The notes beneath the pieces are model-generated. The model did not search any database and was not told the origin of the DNA. It saw only the letters and a list, made by a program, of their open reading frames with translations. A stretch of 64,000 nt of DNA from Blastococcus sp. DSM 46786 (lineage in GTDB: Bacteria > Actinomycetota > Actinomycetes > Mycobacteriales > Geodermatophilaceae), in the NCBI RefSeq assembly GCF_900109665.1, contig NZ_FOAO01000016.1:59206-123205 (forward strand). Direction: 5' to 3'. Below are positions 52,847 through 60,706 of this stretch, one piece after another (position 1 is the first letter of the stretch; every line of letters begins with the position of its first letter). Position numbers and translations under genes: made by a program.

Positions 52847-52877
52847 GGTACCGACAGTACCCGGTACCGTCGGTGCC
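52847..52877. promoter_or_regulatory. TetR operator candidate between thiolase and TetR genes
   Basis: GGTACCGAC (52847-52855) and GTCGGTGCC (52869-52877) are inverted with one mismatch, enclosing a second palindrome GTACC-C-GGTAC (52857-52867). It fills half of the 61-nt divergent space and touches the TetR start, and TACCGT at 52865-52870 inside it is also placed as a leaderless -10. Confidence 0.55.
52865..52870 (+). promoter_or_regulatory. Candidate -10 hexamer, leaderless TetR transcript
   Basis: TACCGT (TAnnnT) ends 7 nt before GTG 52878. It lies inside the operator palindrome, which implies autorepression. Confidence 0.33.
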
Positions 52878-53651
52878 GTGGAACTCGAGGCGATGAGCCC
52901 GTCGTCGCAGCCGGGCGCCCCGACCGGGCGCCGGCGCCGGACCAGCGGGGAGGCCCAGGAGCGTGCCGAGCACCGGGCGGGGTCGACCGCCGCCCGGGCC
53001 AGCACCCGCGACCGGCGCGACTCCCGGTGGGACGAGCACCGCCGCGCCCGCCGGGCCGCACTGGTCGACGCGGCGGTCGTCGCGGTCGGCCGGCACGGCG
53101 CCGGCGTGGGCATGGACGAGATCGCCGCCGTGGCCGGCACCAGCAAGACCGTCGTCTACCGGCACTTCGCCGACCGCAGCGACCTGCACGTCGCCGTCTG
53201 CACCCGGGTCGCCGAGCAACTGGTGCCGACGCTGCGCGCCGCGATGGGCAGCTCCGACCAGCCCCGCGACATGCTCGGCGCCGCGATCGAGGCCTACCTG
53301 GCGTTCCTCGAGGCCGATCCGGAGCTCTACCGCTTCGTCGTCCACGGCCCGCCGGGCCCGTCCGACGCCGACGACCCGATCACCGGCCTCTCCGACCTCG
53401 TCGGCGACCAGGCGGCCGCGATCCTGGCCCCGGCGGTCGAACGGGCCGGCCGCGACCCGGTCGCCGCCGCTCCCTGGGGCCACGCCGTCGTCGGCCTGGT
53501 CCGCGCCGCCGCCGACTGGTGGCTGCGCGCCGGCCGCCCGATGCCGCGGCGGGACCTCGCCGCCCACCTCACCGAGCTCGCCTGGGCCGGACTCTCCGGC
53601 GTCGTGACCCCCGAACCCCGCCCCACCCCCGAAGCCAAGGAGGACCTGTGA
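52878..53651 (+). CDS. TetR/AcrR-family regulator with long basic N-terminal extension
   Basis: 257 residues. The helix-turn-helix is at ~76-99 (VGMDEIAAVAGTSKTVVYRHFADRSDLH). In front is an unusual ~55-residue tail rich in Arg, Ser and Ala (PTGRRRRTSGEAQ, RASTRDRRDSRWDEHRRARR), far longer than the usual 10-20 residues. The C-terminal domain (~120-235) resembles lipid-metabolism TetR proteins. It is coupled to the acyl-CoA oxidase-like gene by GTGA and divergent from the thiolase, so control of this fatty-acid cluster by an acyl-CoA is a fair inference. ATG 52893 is an alternative start. Confidence 0.87.
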   Translation: MELEAMSPSSQPGAPTGRRRRTSGEAQERAEHRAGSTAARASTRDRRDSRWDEHRRARRAALVDAAVVAVGRHGAGVGMDEIAAVAGTSKTVVYRHFADRSDLHVAVCTRVAEQLVPTLRAAMGSSDQPRDMLGAAIEAYLAFLEADPELYRFVVHGPPGPSDADDPITGLSDLVGDQAAAILAPAVERAGRDPVAAAPWGHAVVGLVRAAADWWLRAGRPMPRRDLAAHLTELAWAGLSGVVTPEPRPTPEAKEDL

Positions 53652-55687
53652 CGAGCACCCTGCCCCCCACGGTCGACCCGGCCCGCCTCCAGGAGGCGCT
53701 CGACGGTCGCTGGGCGCACGTGCGTCGCGACGCCCGCGAGAACCTGCACGACCCGGAGATGCTGCCGGTCTACGGCGAGTCGACGGCCGAGGCGCGGGAG
53801 CGGGTCACCCGCATGGCGGCGAAGCTCGCCGAGTCCGGCCGGGTCACCCTCGGCTTCCCCAAGGAGTTCGGCGGCGAGGCCGACGCCGGCGGGTCGGTGA
53901 CCTCGATCGAGATGCTGGCCTTCGTCGACCTCTCGCTCATGGTCAAGGCCGGCGTCCAGTGGGGCCTGTTCGGCGGCGCCGTGCAGCTGCTCGGCACGCG
54001 CCGGCACCACGAGACCTACCTGCCCGGCATCATGAGCTTCGAGCTGCCCGGCTGCTTCGCCATGACCGAGACCGGGCACGGCTCCGACGTCCAGCAGCTG
54101 CGCACCACCTGCACCTACGACCCGGCGACGCAGACCTTCGACCTGCACACCCCGCACAAGGCCGCGCGCAAGGACTACATCGGCAACGCCGCGGAGGACG
54201 GCCGGATGGCGGTCGTCTTCGCCCAGCTGGTCACCCAGGGGGAGAACCACGGCGTGCACGCGTGGCTGGTGCCGATCCGCGACGAGGACGGCAACCCGAT
54301 GCCGGGGGTCACCATCGGCGACGACGGCCCCAAGGCCGGGCTGCTCGGCGTCGACAACGGCCGGCTCACCTTCGACCACGTCACCGTCCCGCGCGACATG
54401 CTGCTCGACCGCTACGGCCAGGTCGCCGAGGACGGCACCTACACCTCGAGCATCGAGAACGAGACCCGGCGCTTCTTCACCATGCTCGGCACGCTCGTGC
54501 GCGGCCGGGTCAGCGTCGGCGGCTCGGCGGCGTCGGCCACGAAGCTGGCCCTGGACATCGCCGTCCGGTACGGCAACACCCGCCGCCAGTTCGCTGCCCC
54601 CGGCGAGGAGCGCGAGATCGTCATCAACGACTACCTCGTGCACCAGCGCAAGCTGCTGCCGGCGCTGGCGAAGACCTACGCGCTGCACTTCGCCCAGGGC
54701 GAGCTGGTCAGCACCATGCACGACGTCCAGACGGCGGTGCACGAGCACGGGCAGGAGATCGACGAGCAGGCCCAGCGCGAGCTGGAGTCCCGCGCCGCCG
54801 GGCTCAAGGTGGCCCAGACCTGGCACGCCACCCGCACCATCCAGATGTGCCGCGAGGCGTGCGGCGGAGCGGGCTACCTGCAGGAGAACCGGCTGCCGCA
54901 CCTCAAGGCCGACACCGACGTCTTCACCACCTTCGAGGGCGACAACACCGTCCTGCTGCAGCTGGTGGCCAAGGGGCTGCTCACGGGCTACCGCGACGCC
55001 TTCGGCTCGCTGGACGGCTGGGGCCGGGTCGGCTTCGTGGCCGACATGGTGCGCGAGACCGTGCTGGAGCGGACGGCGGCCCGCGCGCTCATCCAGCGAC
55101 TGGTCGACGCCGTCCCCGGCCGGGACGACGAGGTGCCGATGCTCGACCGCGGCTGGCAGCTGAAGATGTTCGAGTTCCGCGAGAAGCACGCGCTCGAGGG
55201 CGCGATCCGGCGGCTGCGCAAGAACTCGACGACCCCCGGCATGGCCCCGTTCGACATGTTCAACGACGTCCAGGACCACGTGCTGACGACGGCGGAGGCG
55301 CACATCGACCGGATCGTGCTCGAGGCCTTCGTGGACGCCGTCGACCGCACCGCCGACCCGGCGGCGAAGGCGCTCCTCGACACCGTGTGCGACCTGTACG
55401 CGCTGAGCACCATCGAGGAGGACAAGGGCTGGTTCCTCGAGCACGGGCAGCTGACCCCGTCTCGGGCCAAGACGCTGACGGCGACGGTCAACGCCCTGCT
55501 CAAGGAGCTGCGGCCGCACATCACCACGCTGGTGGACGGGTTCGCCATCCCGGCCGGCTGGAAGGCCGCGGCGATCCTGGAGGAGGAGCCGGGCCGGCAG
55601 GAGGCGATGGCCGCCCGCGACGCCGAGCTGCGGACCGCCACCCCCGACGGGACCGCGACCGCCGTGGCCGTCCCGCCCGGCCAGTAG
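53648..55687 (+). CDS. Acyl-CoA oxidase/dehydrogenase-family flavoprotein
   Basis: 679 residues, longer than ordinary acyl-CoA dehydrogenases (~380-600) and close to acyl-CoA oxidases. Flavin and substrate motifs: CFAMTETGHGSDVQQLRTTC, LGVDNGRLTFDHVTVPR, RGRVSVGGSAASATKLALDI, RYGNTRRQF, EACGGAGYLQENRLP and FTTFEGDNTV, where the Glu is the predicted base. An ACOX-like helical C-terminus (~480-650) follows. It introduces the trans-2 double bond in acyl-CoA; whether the electron acceptor is O2 or ETF cannot be told. GTG 53648 overlaps the TetR stop by GTGA. Confidence 0.88.
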   Translation: MTSTLPPTVDPARLQEALDGRWAHVRRDARENLHDPEMLPVYGESTAEARERVTRMAAKLAESGRVTLGFPKEFGGEADAGGSVTSIEMLAFVDLSLMVKAGVQWGLFGGAVQLLGTRRHHETYLPGIMSFELPGCFAMTETGHGSDVQQLRTTCTYDPATQTFDLHTPHKAARKDYIGNAAEDGRMAVVFAQLVTQGENHGVHAWLVPIRDEDGNPMPGVTIGDDGPKAGLLGVDNGRLTFDHVTVPRDMLLDRYGQVAEDGTYTSSIENETRRFFTMLGTLVRGRVSVGGSAASATKLALDIAVRYGNTRRQFAAPGEEREIVINDYLVHQRKLLPALAKTYALHFAQGELVSTMHDVQTAVHEHGQEIDEQAQRELESRAAGLKVAQTWHATRTIQMCREACGGAGYLQENRLPHLKADTDVFTTFEGDNTVLLQLVAKGLLTGYRDAFGSLDGWGRVGFVADMVRETVLERTAARALIQRLVDAVPGRDDEVPMLDRGWQLKMFEFREKHALEGAIRRLRKNSTTPGMAPFDMFNDVQDHVLTTAEAHIDRIVLEAFVDAVDRTADPAAKALLDTVCDLYALSTIEEDKGWFLEHGQLTPSRAKTLTATVNALLKELRPHITTLVDGFAIPAGWKAAAILEEEPGRQEAMAARDAELRTATPDGTATAVAVPPGQ

Positions 55688-55800
55688 GCGGGGCCGGGCC
55701 CGCCGGCCTCGCGCCGCGGTCGCCGTCCTCGTGGTGCAGCGCGAGGACGGCGCCCCGACGGTGAGGACGGCGCTCAGCCGGTCCGCCGCGGACGTCGCGC

Positions 55801-58557
55801 TCAGTCCTCCGGCACCAGCCGGACGGCCAGGACGGCGACGTCGTCCTCGGCGTCGGGCAGGATCATCCGCGCCAGCACCCGGTCGCACAGCTCGTCGAGC
55901 GGGAACCCGCCGCACTCGCCGAGCACCTCCAGCAGCTGCTCGGTACCGGCGTCGATGTCGCGGTCGCGGCGCTCGACCAGTCCGTCGGTGTAGAGGAGCA
56001 CCGTGGAGCCCGCGGCCAGGACGGCGACGTGGTCCTCCCGCACCGTCTCCGGCGCCACGCCCAGCAGCAGGTCGGCCTGCTTGCCGTCGAGCAGGACGAC
56101 GCTGCCGTCGGAGGCCAGCAGCGCCGGCGGCGGGTGCCCCGCGTTGGCCCAGCGCAGCCGCATCCGCCCGGCCTCGTCGTCGGGTTCGGGCTCCAGCTGG
56201 GCGACCAGCGCGGTGGCCATCGTGTTCAGCGCCAGCCCCTGGACGGCGCGGTCGAGCTCGGTGAGCACCTCCGCCGGGGAGCCGCCGCTGGAGTAGCTGA
56301 TCCCTCGCAGCAGGCCCCGGACCTGGCCCATCGCCGCGGCCGCCCGGGTGTCGTGGCCGACGACGTCGCCGATCGCGAGCACCGTCGTCCCGCCGCGCTG
56401 CAGGAACGCGTCGTACCAGTCGCCCCCGATCTCGGCACCCTCGGCGGCCGGCACGTACCGGACGACGATCTCGCAGTGCTCCGGCTGCGGCGGCTCGGTG
56501 AGCATGCTGCGCTGCAGTGCGTCGGCCAGGTCGCGCTGCTGGCCGTACAGCCGGGCCTGGTGCAGGGCCAGCCCCGCGCGCCGGCCGATCTCCACCGCGG
56601 TGTCCACCTCGGCCTCGCCCAGCGGGCCGCGGTGCTCACCGGTGAACAGCCCCAGGGCGCCGAGCACCTGGCCGCGCGCCACCAGCGGCACCGCCACCCC
56701 GGCCCCCGCCCCCAGCCGGGCGAAGCGCTCGCGGGCGGCGGCATCGGGCAGCGCCCGGGTCACCTGGTCCCACTCGATGACCGGCAGGAGCACCGGACGA
56801 CCGGTGGTGATGACCCGCCGTGCAGCCGATTCCTCGCTCATCGAAGCCACCATCGCGCGGACGTAGGCCTCGACCTCGCCCCCGCGGGTGGGGTCGCGGT
56901 GGCTGCTGGCCACGTCGTGCAACCGGCCCTGCTCGTCGGTGACCACGATCCAGCACCAGTCGGCCAGCTCGGGCACGACCAGCGAGGCCAGCCGGCCGAT
57001 CTGCTGGTCGATGTCGAGCGTGCCGGAGAGCACGCGGCCGGCGTCCGCGAGCAGCCGCAGGCGCTGGTTGGCCTGCGCCATCGCCGCGACCGCCGCTCCG
57101 CGCTCGGCCTCCGACTGCAGACGGGAGACGCTCAGCGCGATCTGGGCGGCCAGCGCCTCGAGCACCTCGACGTCGTCACCGGTGAAGTGGTGCTCGGTGG
57201 TCCAGACCACGAGGAACGAGCCGAGCAGCCGCCCCTCGACCCGCAGCGGGACGGTGGCCAGCGCCTGCAGCCCGAGCATCTCGGCGACGGGCTCCATGGC
57301 CGGGAACCGGGCCACCGCGTCCGCGCGGTCGTCCAGCAGGATGCGGCGCCCGTGCCGGGCTGCGTGCTGGGCCGGCAGCGCGTCGTCCATCGGCAGGACG
57401 ACGGCGTCGAGCGGCCCGGCGTCCGGTGCGCTCGCCCGGACGGTGGCCACCAGGTTGCCGGTCATACGCAGCCGCAGCGGGCCGCCGCCGGGGTCGAAGA
57501 GAGCCAGCGCGCTGGACTCCGCGCCCAGCACCTGGGCCCCGCGCAGCGCGATGTCGGCGAGCTGGTCGAGCCGCGCGGCGTTGGCCAGCTCGGCCGCCAC
57601 CTCGGCGATCGCGGCGGCCCGCTGCACGGCGGTGAGCCGCCGCTGCGCCTGCCCGCGCGCCTCGGTGATGTCCACGGCGGTGCCGAGCACCCGGGCCGGC
57701 GCGCCGGTCGCGTCCGCCACCACCCGCCCGCGGCCCAGCACCCAGCGCGTGCCGCCGTCCTCGCGCAGCGCCCGGAACTCCACGGTGTAGTCGCCGCGCT
57801 GCTCGATCGCGACCCGCATGGCCTCGGCGATGGCGGCGTGGTCGTCGGGGTGCACGTGCGTGACCAGGACGTCGTCCAGCGAGTCGAGGTCCACCGCCGA
57901 GTCCAGGCCGAACAGCGCGGCGCACCGGTCGTCCCAGTGGATGGTCCCGGTGCGCAGGTCGCGCTCCCAGATGCCCACGGAGCTCGCCTCGAGCGCGACC
58001 TCCAGCCAGGCCCGCGAGGTGCCGACCGCCGACTGGGCCGCGGAGAGCTCCAGCTCCGCGACGACGGAGGCGGCCAGCTGCTCCAGCAGCTCGGCGGCGT
58101 CCTCGGACCAGGTGCGCGGCGCGCCGTCGTAGGCGGCCAGCGCCCCCACCACCTGCCCGGAGGCGGCCAGGAGCGGGGCCCCGAGGTAGGCGCCGACCTC
58201 GCCGGAGGCGACGGCGGGAAGCCCCGCGACCCGCTCGTCCTCGGCGGCCGCCGCGATCTTCAGCGGCCGGCCCTGGCGGACCGTGATGGCCGAGAGCGCA
58301 CCGGTGGCCAGCGCCGGGCCACCCACCACGCCGGCGGGCAGCCCGTACCCGCCGACGACGACGTCGTGGTCGGTGAAGAGCGTGACCTTGGCGTGCCCGA
58401 CGTCGAGGAGCCGGGCGGCCAGCGCCGACAACCGGTCGAACGCGGCCGGCCCCGGGACCTCCAGCAGCAGCCGGCGTGCCGCGGCGATCCGCAGCGGATC
58501 GGTGAGCGGGTCCCCCCCGGACTGCTCATCGTGAACGGCGGAGCCTGTCGTGGCCAC
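55801..58557 (-). CDS. GAF-PAS-GAF-GAF-SpoIIE (PP2C) phosphatase, RsbU/RsbP-like
   Basis: 918 residues. Order: GAF (~30-165), PAS/PAC (~180-295, VGIWERDLRTGTIHWDDR), two more GAF domains (~315-470 and ~500-660), and the SpoIIE PP2C domain (~690-918) with GGDWYDAFLQ, AIGDVVGHDTRAAAAMGQVR, LLYTDGLVERRD and EDDVAVLAVR, all metal-binding Asp positions. It dephosphorylates a Ser/Thr-phosphorylated anti-anti-sigma partner, linking sensed signals to sigma-factor release. No partner kinase or STAS gene is in the window. GTG 58557 follows GGAGGGTGC; ATG 58575 is possible. Divergent from an EAL gene. Confidence 0.9.
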   Translation of the reverse strand: MATTGSAVHDEQSGGDPLTDPLRIAAARRLLLEVPGPAAFDRLSALAARLLDVGHAKVTLFTDHDVVVGGYGLPAGVVGGPALATGALSAITVRQGRPLKIAAAAEDERVAGLPAVASGEVGAYLGAPLLAASGQVVGALAAYDGAPRTWSEDAAELLEQLAASVVAELELSAAQSAVGTSRAWLEVALEASSVGIWERDLRTGTIHWDDRCAALFGLDSAVDLDSLDDVLVTHVHPDDHAAIAEAMRVAIEQRGDYTVEFRALREDGGTRWVLGRGRVVADATGAPARVLGTAVDITEARGQAQRRLTAVQRAAAIAEVAAELANAARLDQLADIALRGAQVLGAESSALALFDPGGGPLRLRMTGNLVATVRASAPDAGPLDAVVLPMDDALPAQHAARHGRRILLDDRADAVARFPAMEPVAEMLGLQALATVPLRVEGRLLGSFLVVWTTEHHFTGDDVEVLEALAAQIALSVSRLQSEAERGAAVAAMAQANQRLRLLADAGRVLSGTLDIDQQIGRLASLVVPELADWCWIVVTDEQGRLHDVASSHRDPTRGGEVEAYVRAMVASMSEESAARRVITTGRPVLLPVIEWDQVTRALPDAAARERFARLGAGAGVAVPLVARGQVLGALGLFTGEHRGPLGEAEVDTAVEIGRRAGLALHQARLYGQQRDLADALQRSMLTEPPQPEHCEIVVRYVPAAEGAEIGGDWYDAFLQRGGTTVLAIGDVVGHDTRAAAAMGQVRGLLRGISYSSGGSPAEVLTELDRAVQGLALNTMATALVAQLEPEPDDEAGRMRLRWANAGHPPPALLASDGSVVLLDGKQADLLLGVAPETVREDHVAVLAAGSTVLLYTDGLVERRDRDIDAGTEQLLEVLGECGGFPLDELCDRVLARMILPDAEDDVAVLAVRLVPED

Positions 58558-58707
58558 GCACCCTCCGACCGGCATCGCCGCCCCCTGACCGGGAGCATCC
58601 TCCGCACATGCTGGCACGCCCCACCGACGGCACGGGACAGGCATCCCGCCGCGCCGCGCAGGGCAGGGCACCCCTCCGGGTGGGGCGGCCGGGGCCGGGT
58701 CAAGGTC

Positions 58708-58723
58708 CGGCCGGCGCCGGCCG
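58708..58723. promoter_or_regulatory. Perfect 16-bp palindrome between SpoIIE-phosphatase and EAL genes
   Basis: CGGCCGGCGCCGGCCG is self-complementary with no central gap. It lies 12 nt before ATG 58735. In such GC-rich DNA short palindromes of C and G arise easily, so an operator role is uncertain. Confidence 0.25.
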
Positions 58724-58734
58724 ATCACCTGACC

Positions 58735-59829
58735 ATGCTGGGCATGCGCACGAGCGCTCCGCCGGACTGCCGGCCGCTGCTCGCCGACGCCGACGACCTG
58801 ACCCTGGTCTTCCAGCCGATCGTCGACCTCGCCACCGCCGGCATCGCCGGGTACGAGGCGCTGGCCCGCTTCCCCGGCTCCACCGGGCCCGACGTCTGGT
58901 TCGCCGCCGCCGCGGACGCGGGCATCGCCGCCGAGCTCGAGGCGCTGGCTATCCACAAGGCGCTCGCCGCCGTCGACCACCTGCCGGCCAACACCTTCCT
59001 GACCGTGAACGTCAGCCCCCACCTGCTGGGCGCCGAGGTCATCGAGAACGCCTTCGCCGCCCGGCCCGACCTGCGCCGCGTGGTGATCGAGCTGACCGAG
59101 CACACCCCGGTCGACGACCTGGGTGCGCTGCGCCGGCAGACCGACGCCCTGCGGCAGCGCGGTGCGCTGATCGCCGTCGACGACGCCGGCAGCGGCTACT
59201 CAGGCCTGCAGCAGCTCGCCGCCGTGCGCCCGCAGCTGGTGAAGCTCGACCGGGCTCTCGTCTCCGACGCCGACGGCGACCCCGTCCGCATGGCGCTCGT
59301 GGAGATGATCGGCGAGTTCGCCGGCCGCATCGACGCCTGGCTGCTGGCCGAGGGCGTGGAGACGCCCGCGGAGCTGGCCGCGTTCACCCGCCTGGGGGTA
59401 CCCCTGGCCCAGGGCTGGCTGCTCGGCCGCCCGGCGCCGGAGTTCCGGCCGCTGGACCCCGACGTCGTCCGGCTGGTGCGCCTCCACTCCGCCCGTGCGC
59501 GGCTGACCGAGAGCGTCGCCAGCCTGGTGCGCCCGGTGCGCCAGTGCGTGCTGGGCGAGGAGCCCGCCACGCCGCCCGCCGTCCTGGTGGGACCGCAGGG
59601 CGAGCCCGCGGCCCTGCTGCTCTGCGACCCGCGGACCGGTGAGGTGCACACCGCACCGGTCTCGCTGCGCGTGCACCCCTCGACCGACATCGGGGACGCC
59701 CTGCGCCGGGCGCTCACCCGCCCGCCGGTGCACCGCTTCGACCCCGTCGTCTGCACCGACCCGACCGGCCACGTGCTCGGGTTGGTGCGGATGGAGGACC
59801 TGGCGTCCGCCGCCAGTGCCGCTCGCTGA
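58735..59829 (+). CDS. Stand-alone EAL-domain c-di-GMP phosphodiesterase
   Basis: 364 residues. The EAL domain (~20-255) looks catalytic: YEALARFPG, LTVNVSPHLL, VIELTEHTP, AVDDAGSGYSGLQQL (DDFG variant with Ala), LVKLDRAL, LAEGVETPAEL and LAQGWLLGRP. The C-terminal ~100 residues (PAVLVGPQGEPAALLLCDPR, HVLGLVRMEDLASA) look like a degenerate CBS or YkuI-type sensory module. No GGDEF domain, membrane segment or signal peptide. Divergent from the SpoIIE phosphatase. ATG 58735 or 58744; no clear ribosome-binding site before either. Confidence 0.87.
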   Translation: MLGMRTSAPPDCRPLLADADDLTLVFQPIVDLATAGIAGYEALARFPGSTGPDVWFAAAADAGIAAELEALAIHKALAAVDHLPANTFLTVNVSPHLLGAEVIENAFAARPDLRRVVIELTEHTPVDDLGALRRQTDALRQRGALIAVDDAGSGYSGLQQLAAVRPQLVKLDRALVSDADGDPVRMALVEMIGEFAGRIDAWLLAEGVETPAELAAFTRLGVPLAQGWLLGRPAPEFRPLDPDVVRLVRLHSARARLTESVASLVRPVRQCVLGEEPATPPAVLVGPQGEPAALLLCDPRTGEVHTAPVSLRVHPSTDIGDALRRALTRPPVHRFDPVVCTDPTGHVLGLVRMEDLASAASAAR

Positions 59830-59852
59830 CCCCACCCAGAGGAGAGACCCCC

Positions 59853-60026
59853 ATGAAGCGCTTCGCCTGCGGCGACGTCGTCCCCGGCTGCGGCGCGGCC
59901 TTCACGACCCCCGACGAGGAGGGCATCTTCGCGCAGGTGGTGCCGCACGGCGCCGCCGCGCACGGCATCGACCAGGTGACCCCGGAGCTGGCCGCGGCGG
60001 TGCGCGCGCACATCCACCAGGTCTGA
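59853..60026 (+). CDS. DUF1059 small protein
   Basis: 57 residues. MKRFACGDVVPGCGAAF at the N-terminus, with Cys 6 and Cys 13, is the DUF1059 hallmark; the middle (FAQVVPHGAAAHG) has the His residues also seen in the family. ATG 59853 follows CAGAGGAGAGACCCCC, a strong ribosome-binding site. It starts 23 nt after the EAL gene on the same strand and may be cotranscribed. Function unknown; the Cys/His set suggests a small metal-binding protein. Confidence 0.8.
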   Translation: MKRFACGDVVPGCGAAFTTPDEEGIFAQVVPHGAAAHGIDQVTPELAAAVRAHIHQV

Positions 60027-60175
60027 GGCGCCCGCGCCCGGGGCCCGCTCCGCGGGGTCCCCGGGGGCGTGACGGCTGTGATCAGCGGGTCTGCTGCGGG
60101 TTTCCCGGAACCCCCCACTGGCCAGACCTGCAGGCGGCATGACACCGTGCCCCCGGCCCGGAATCCCGCGAGACC

Positions 60176-60213
60176 GGGTTCCGTACCCCCGCCAGGCGTG
60201 GGTGCGGGAACCC
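60176..60213 (+). other. Imperfect hairpin in HU gene upstream region
   Basis: GGGTTCCGTACCC (60176-60188) faces GGGTGCGGGAACCC (60200-60213); most positions pair, with an extra base on the right arm. It lies ~85 nt before the HU start and could be a 5'-leader structure or the end of the preceding transcript. Confidence 0.3.
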
Positions 60214-60297
60214 CGGTGGCGCTCCGCGCGTCCGGGTGGAAGAGCCGGCTGCGTGCCGAGGACACGGCACCGCCACCCCCTACGGAAAGGTTGCTCC

Positions 60298-60582
60298 ATG
60301 AACAAGGCCGAACTGGTCTCCGCCATCGCCAAGCGCGCCGACGTCCCGGCCTCGACCGTCGACTCGGTCCTCGCCGGCCTGCAGGACGAGCTGGTCGACG
60401 CCATCACCCGTGGCGAGAAGGTCGCCGTCTCCGGGCTGATCACGGTCGAGCGCACCCAGCGCTCCGCCCGCACCGGCCGCAACCCGCAGACCGGTGAGTC
60501 GATCGACATCCCCGCCGCCAACACCGTCAAGGTGACCGCCGGCTCGAACCTGAAGAAGGCCGCCAGCTCCGTCCCGGTCTGA
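60298..60582 (+). CDS. hup: HU-family nucleoid DNA-binding protein
   Basis: 94 residues: MNKAELVSAIAKRADVP at the start, GLQDELVDAITRGEKVAVSG, the ITVERTQRSARTGRNPQTGE DNA-contact arm and IPAANTVKVTAGSNLKKA. It is the short HU form, without the Lys/Ala-rich tail of mycobacterial HupB. Binds and bends DNA as a dimer in the nucleoid. ATG 60298 is preceded by CGGAAAGGTTGCTCC. Monocistronic, with a ~270-nt upstream region holding a hairpin. Confidence 0.95.
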   Translation: MNKAELVSAIAKRADVPASTVDSVLAGLQDELVDAITRGEKVAVSGLITVERTQRSARTGRNPQTGESIDIPAANTVKVTAGSNLKKAASSVPV

Positions 60583-60706
60583 TCCGGTCGCGCCCGCAGC
60601 CGGGCGGGCGCCGCGACCCCGTGTGTCCGGGCTCACAAGGGCGTGAGTCAGGATGCCGGTCGAGGCGTCGCCCGGCGGCGGGCGACCCCAGGGACCGGAG
60701 GTGGGC

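Noticed and set aside
53648..55687. FadE5 orthologue, as expected from the mycobacterial order
   Set aside because: Length and motifs fit the acyl-CoA oxidase group (FEGDNTV, ACOX-like tail) rather than FadE5.
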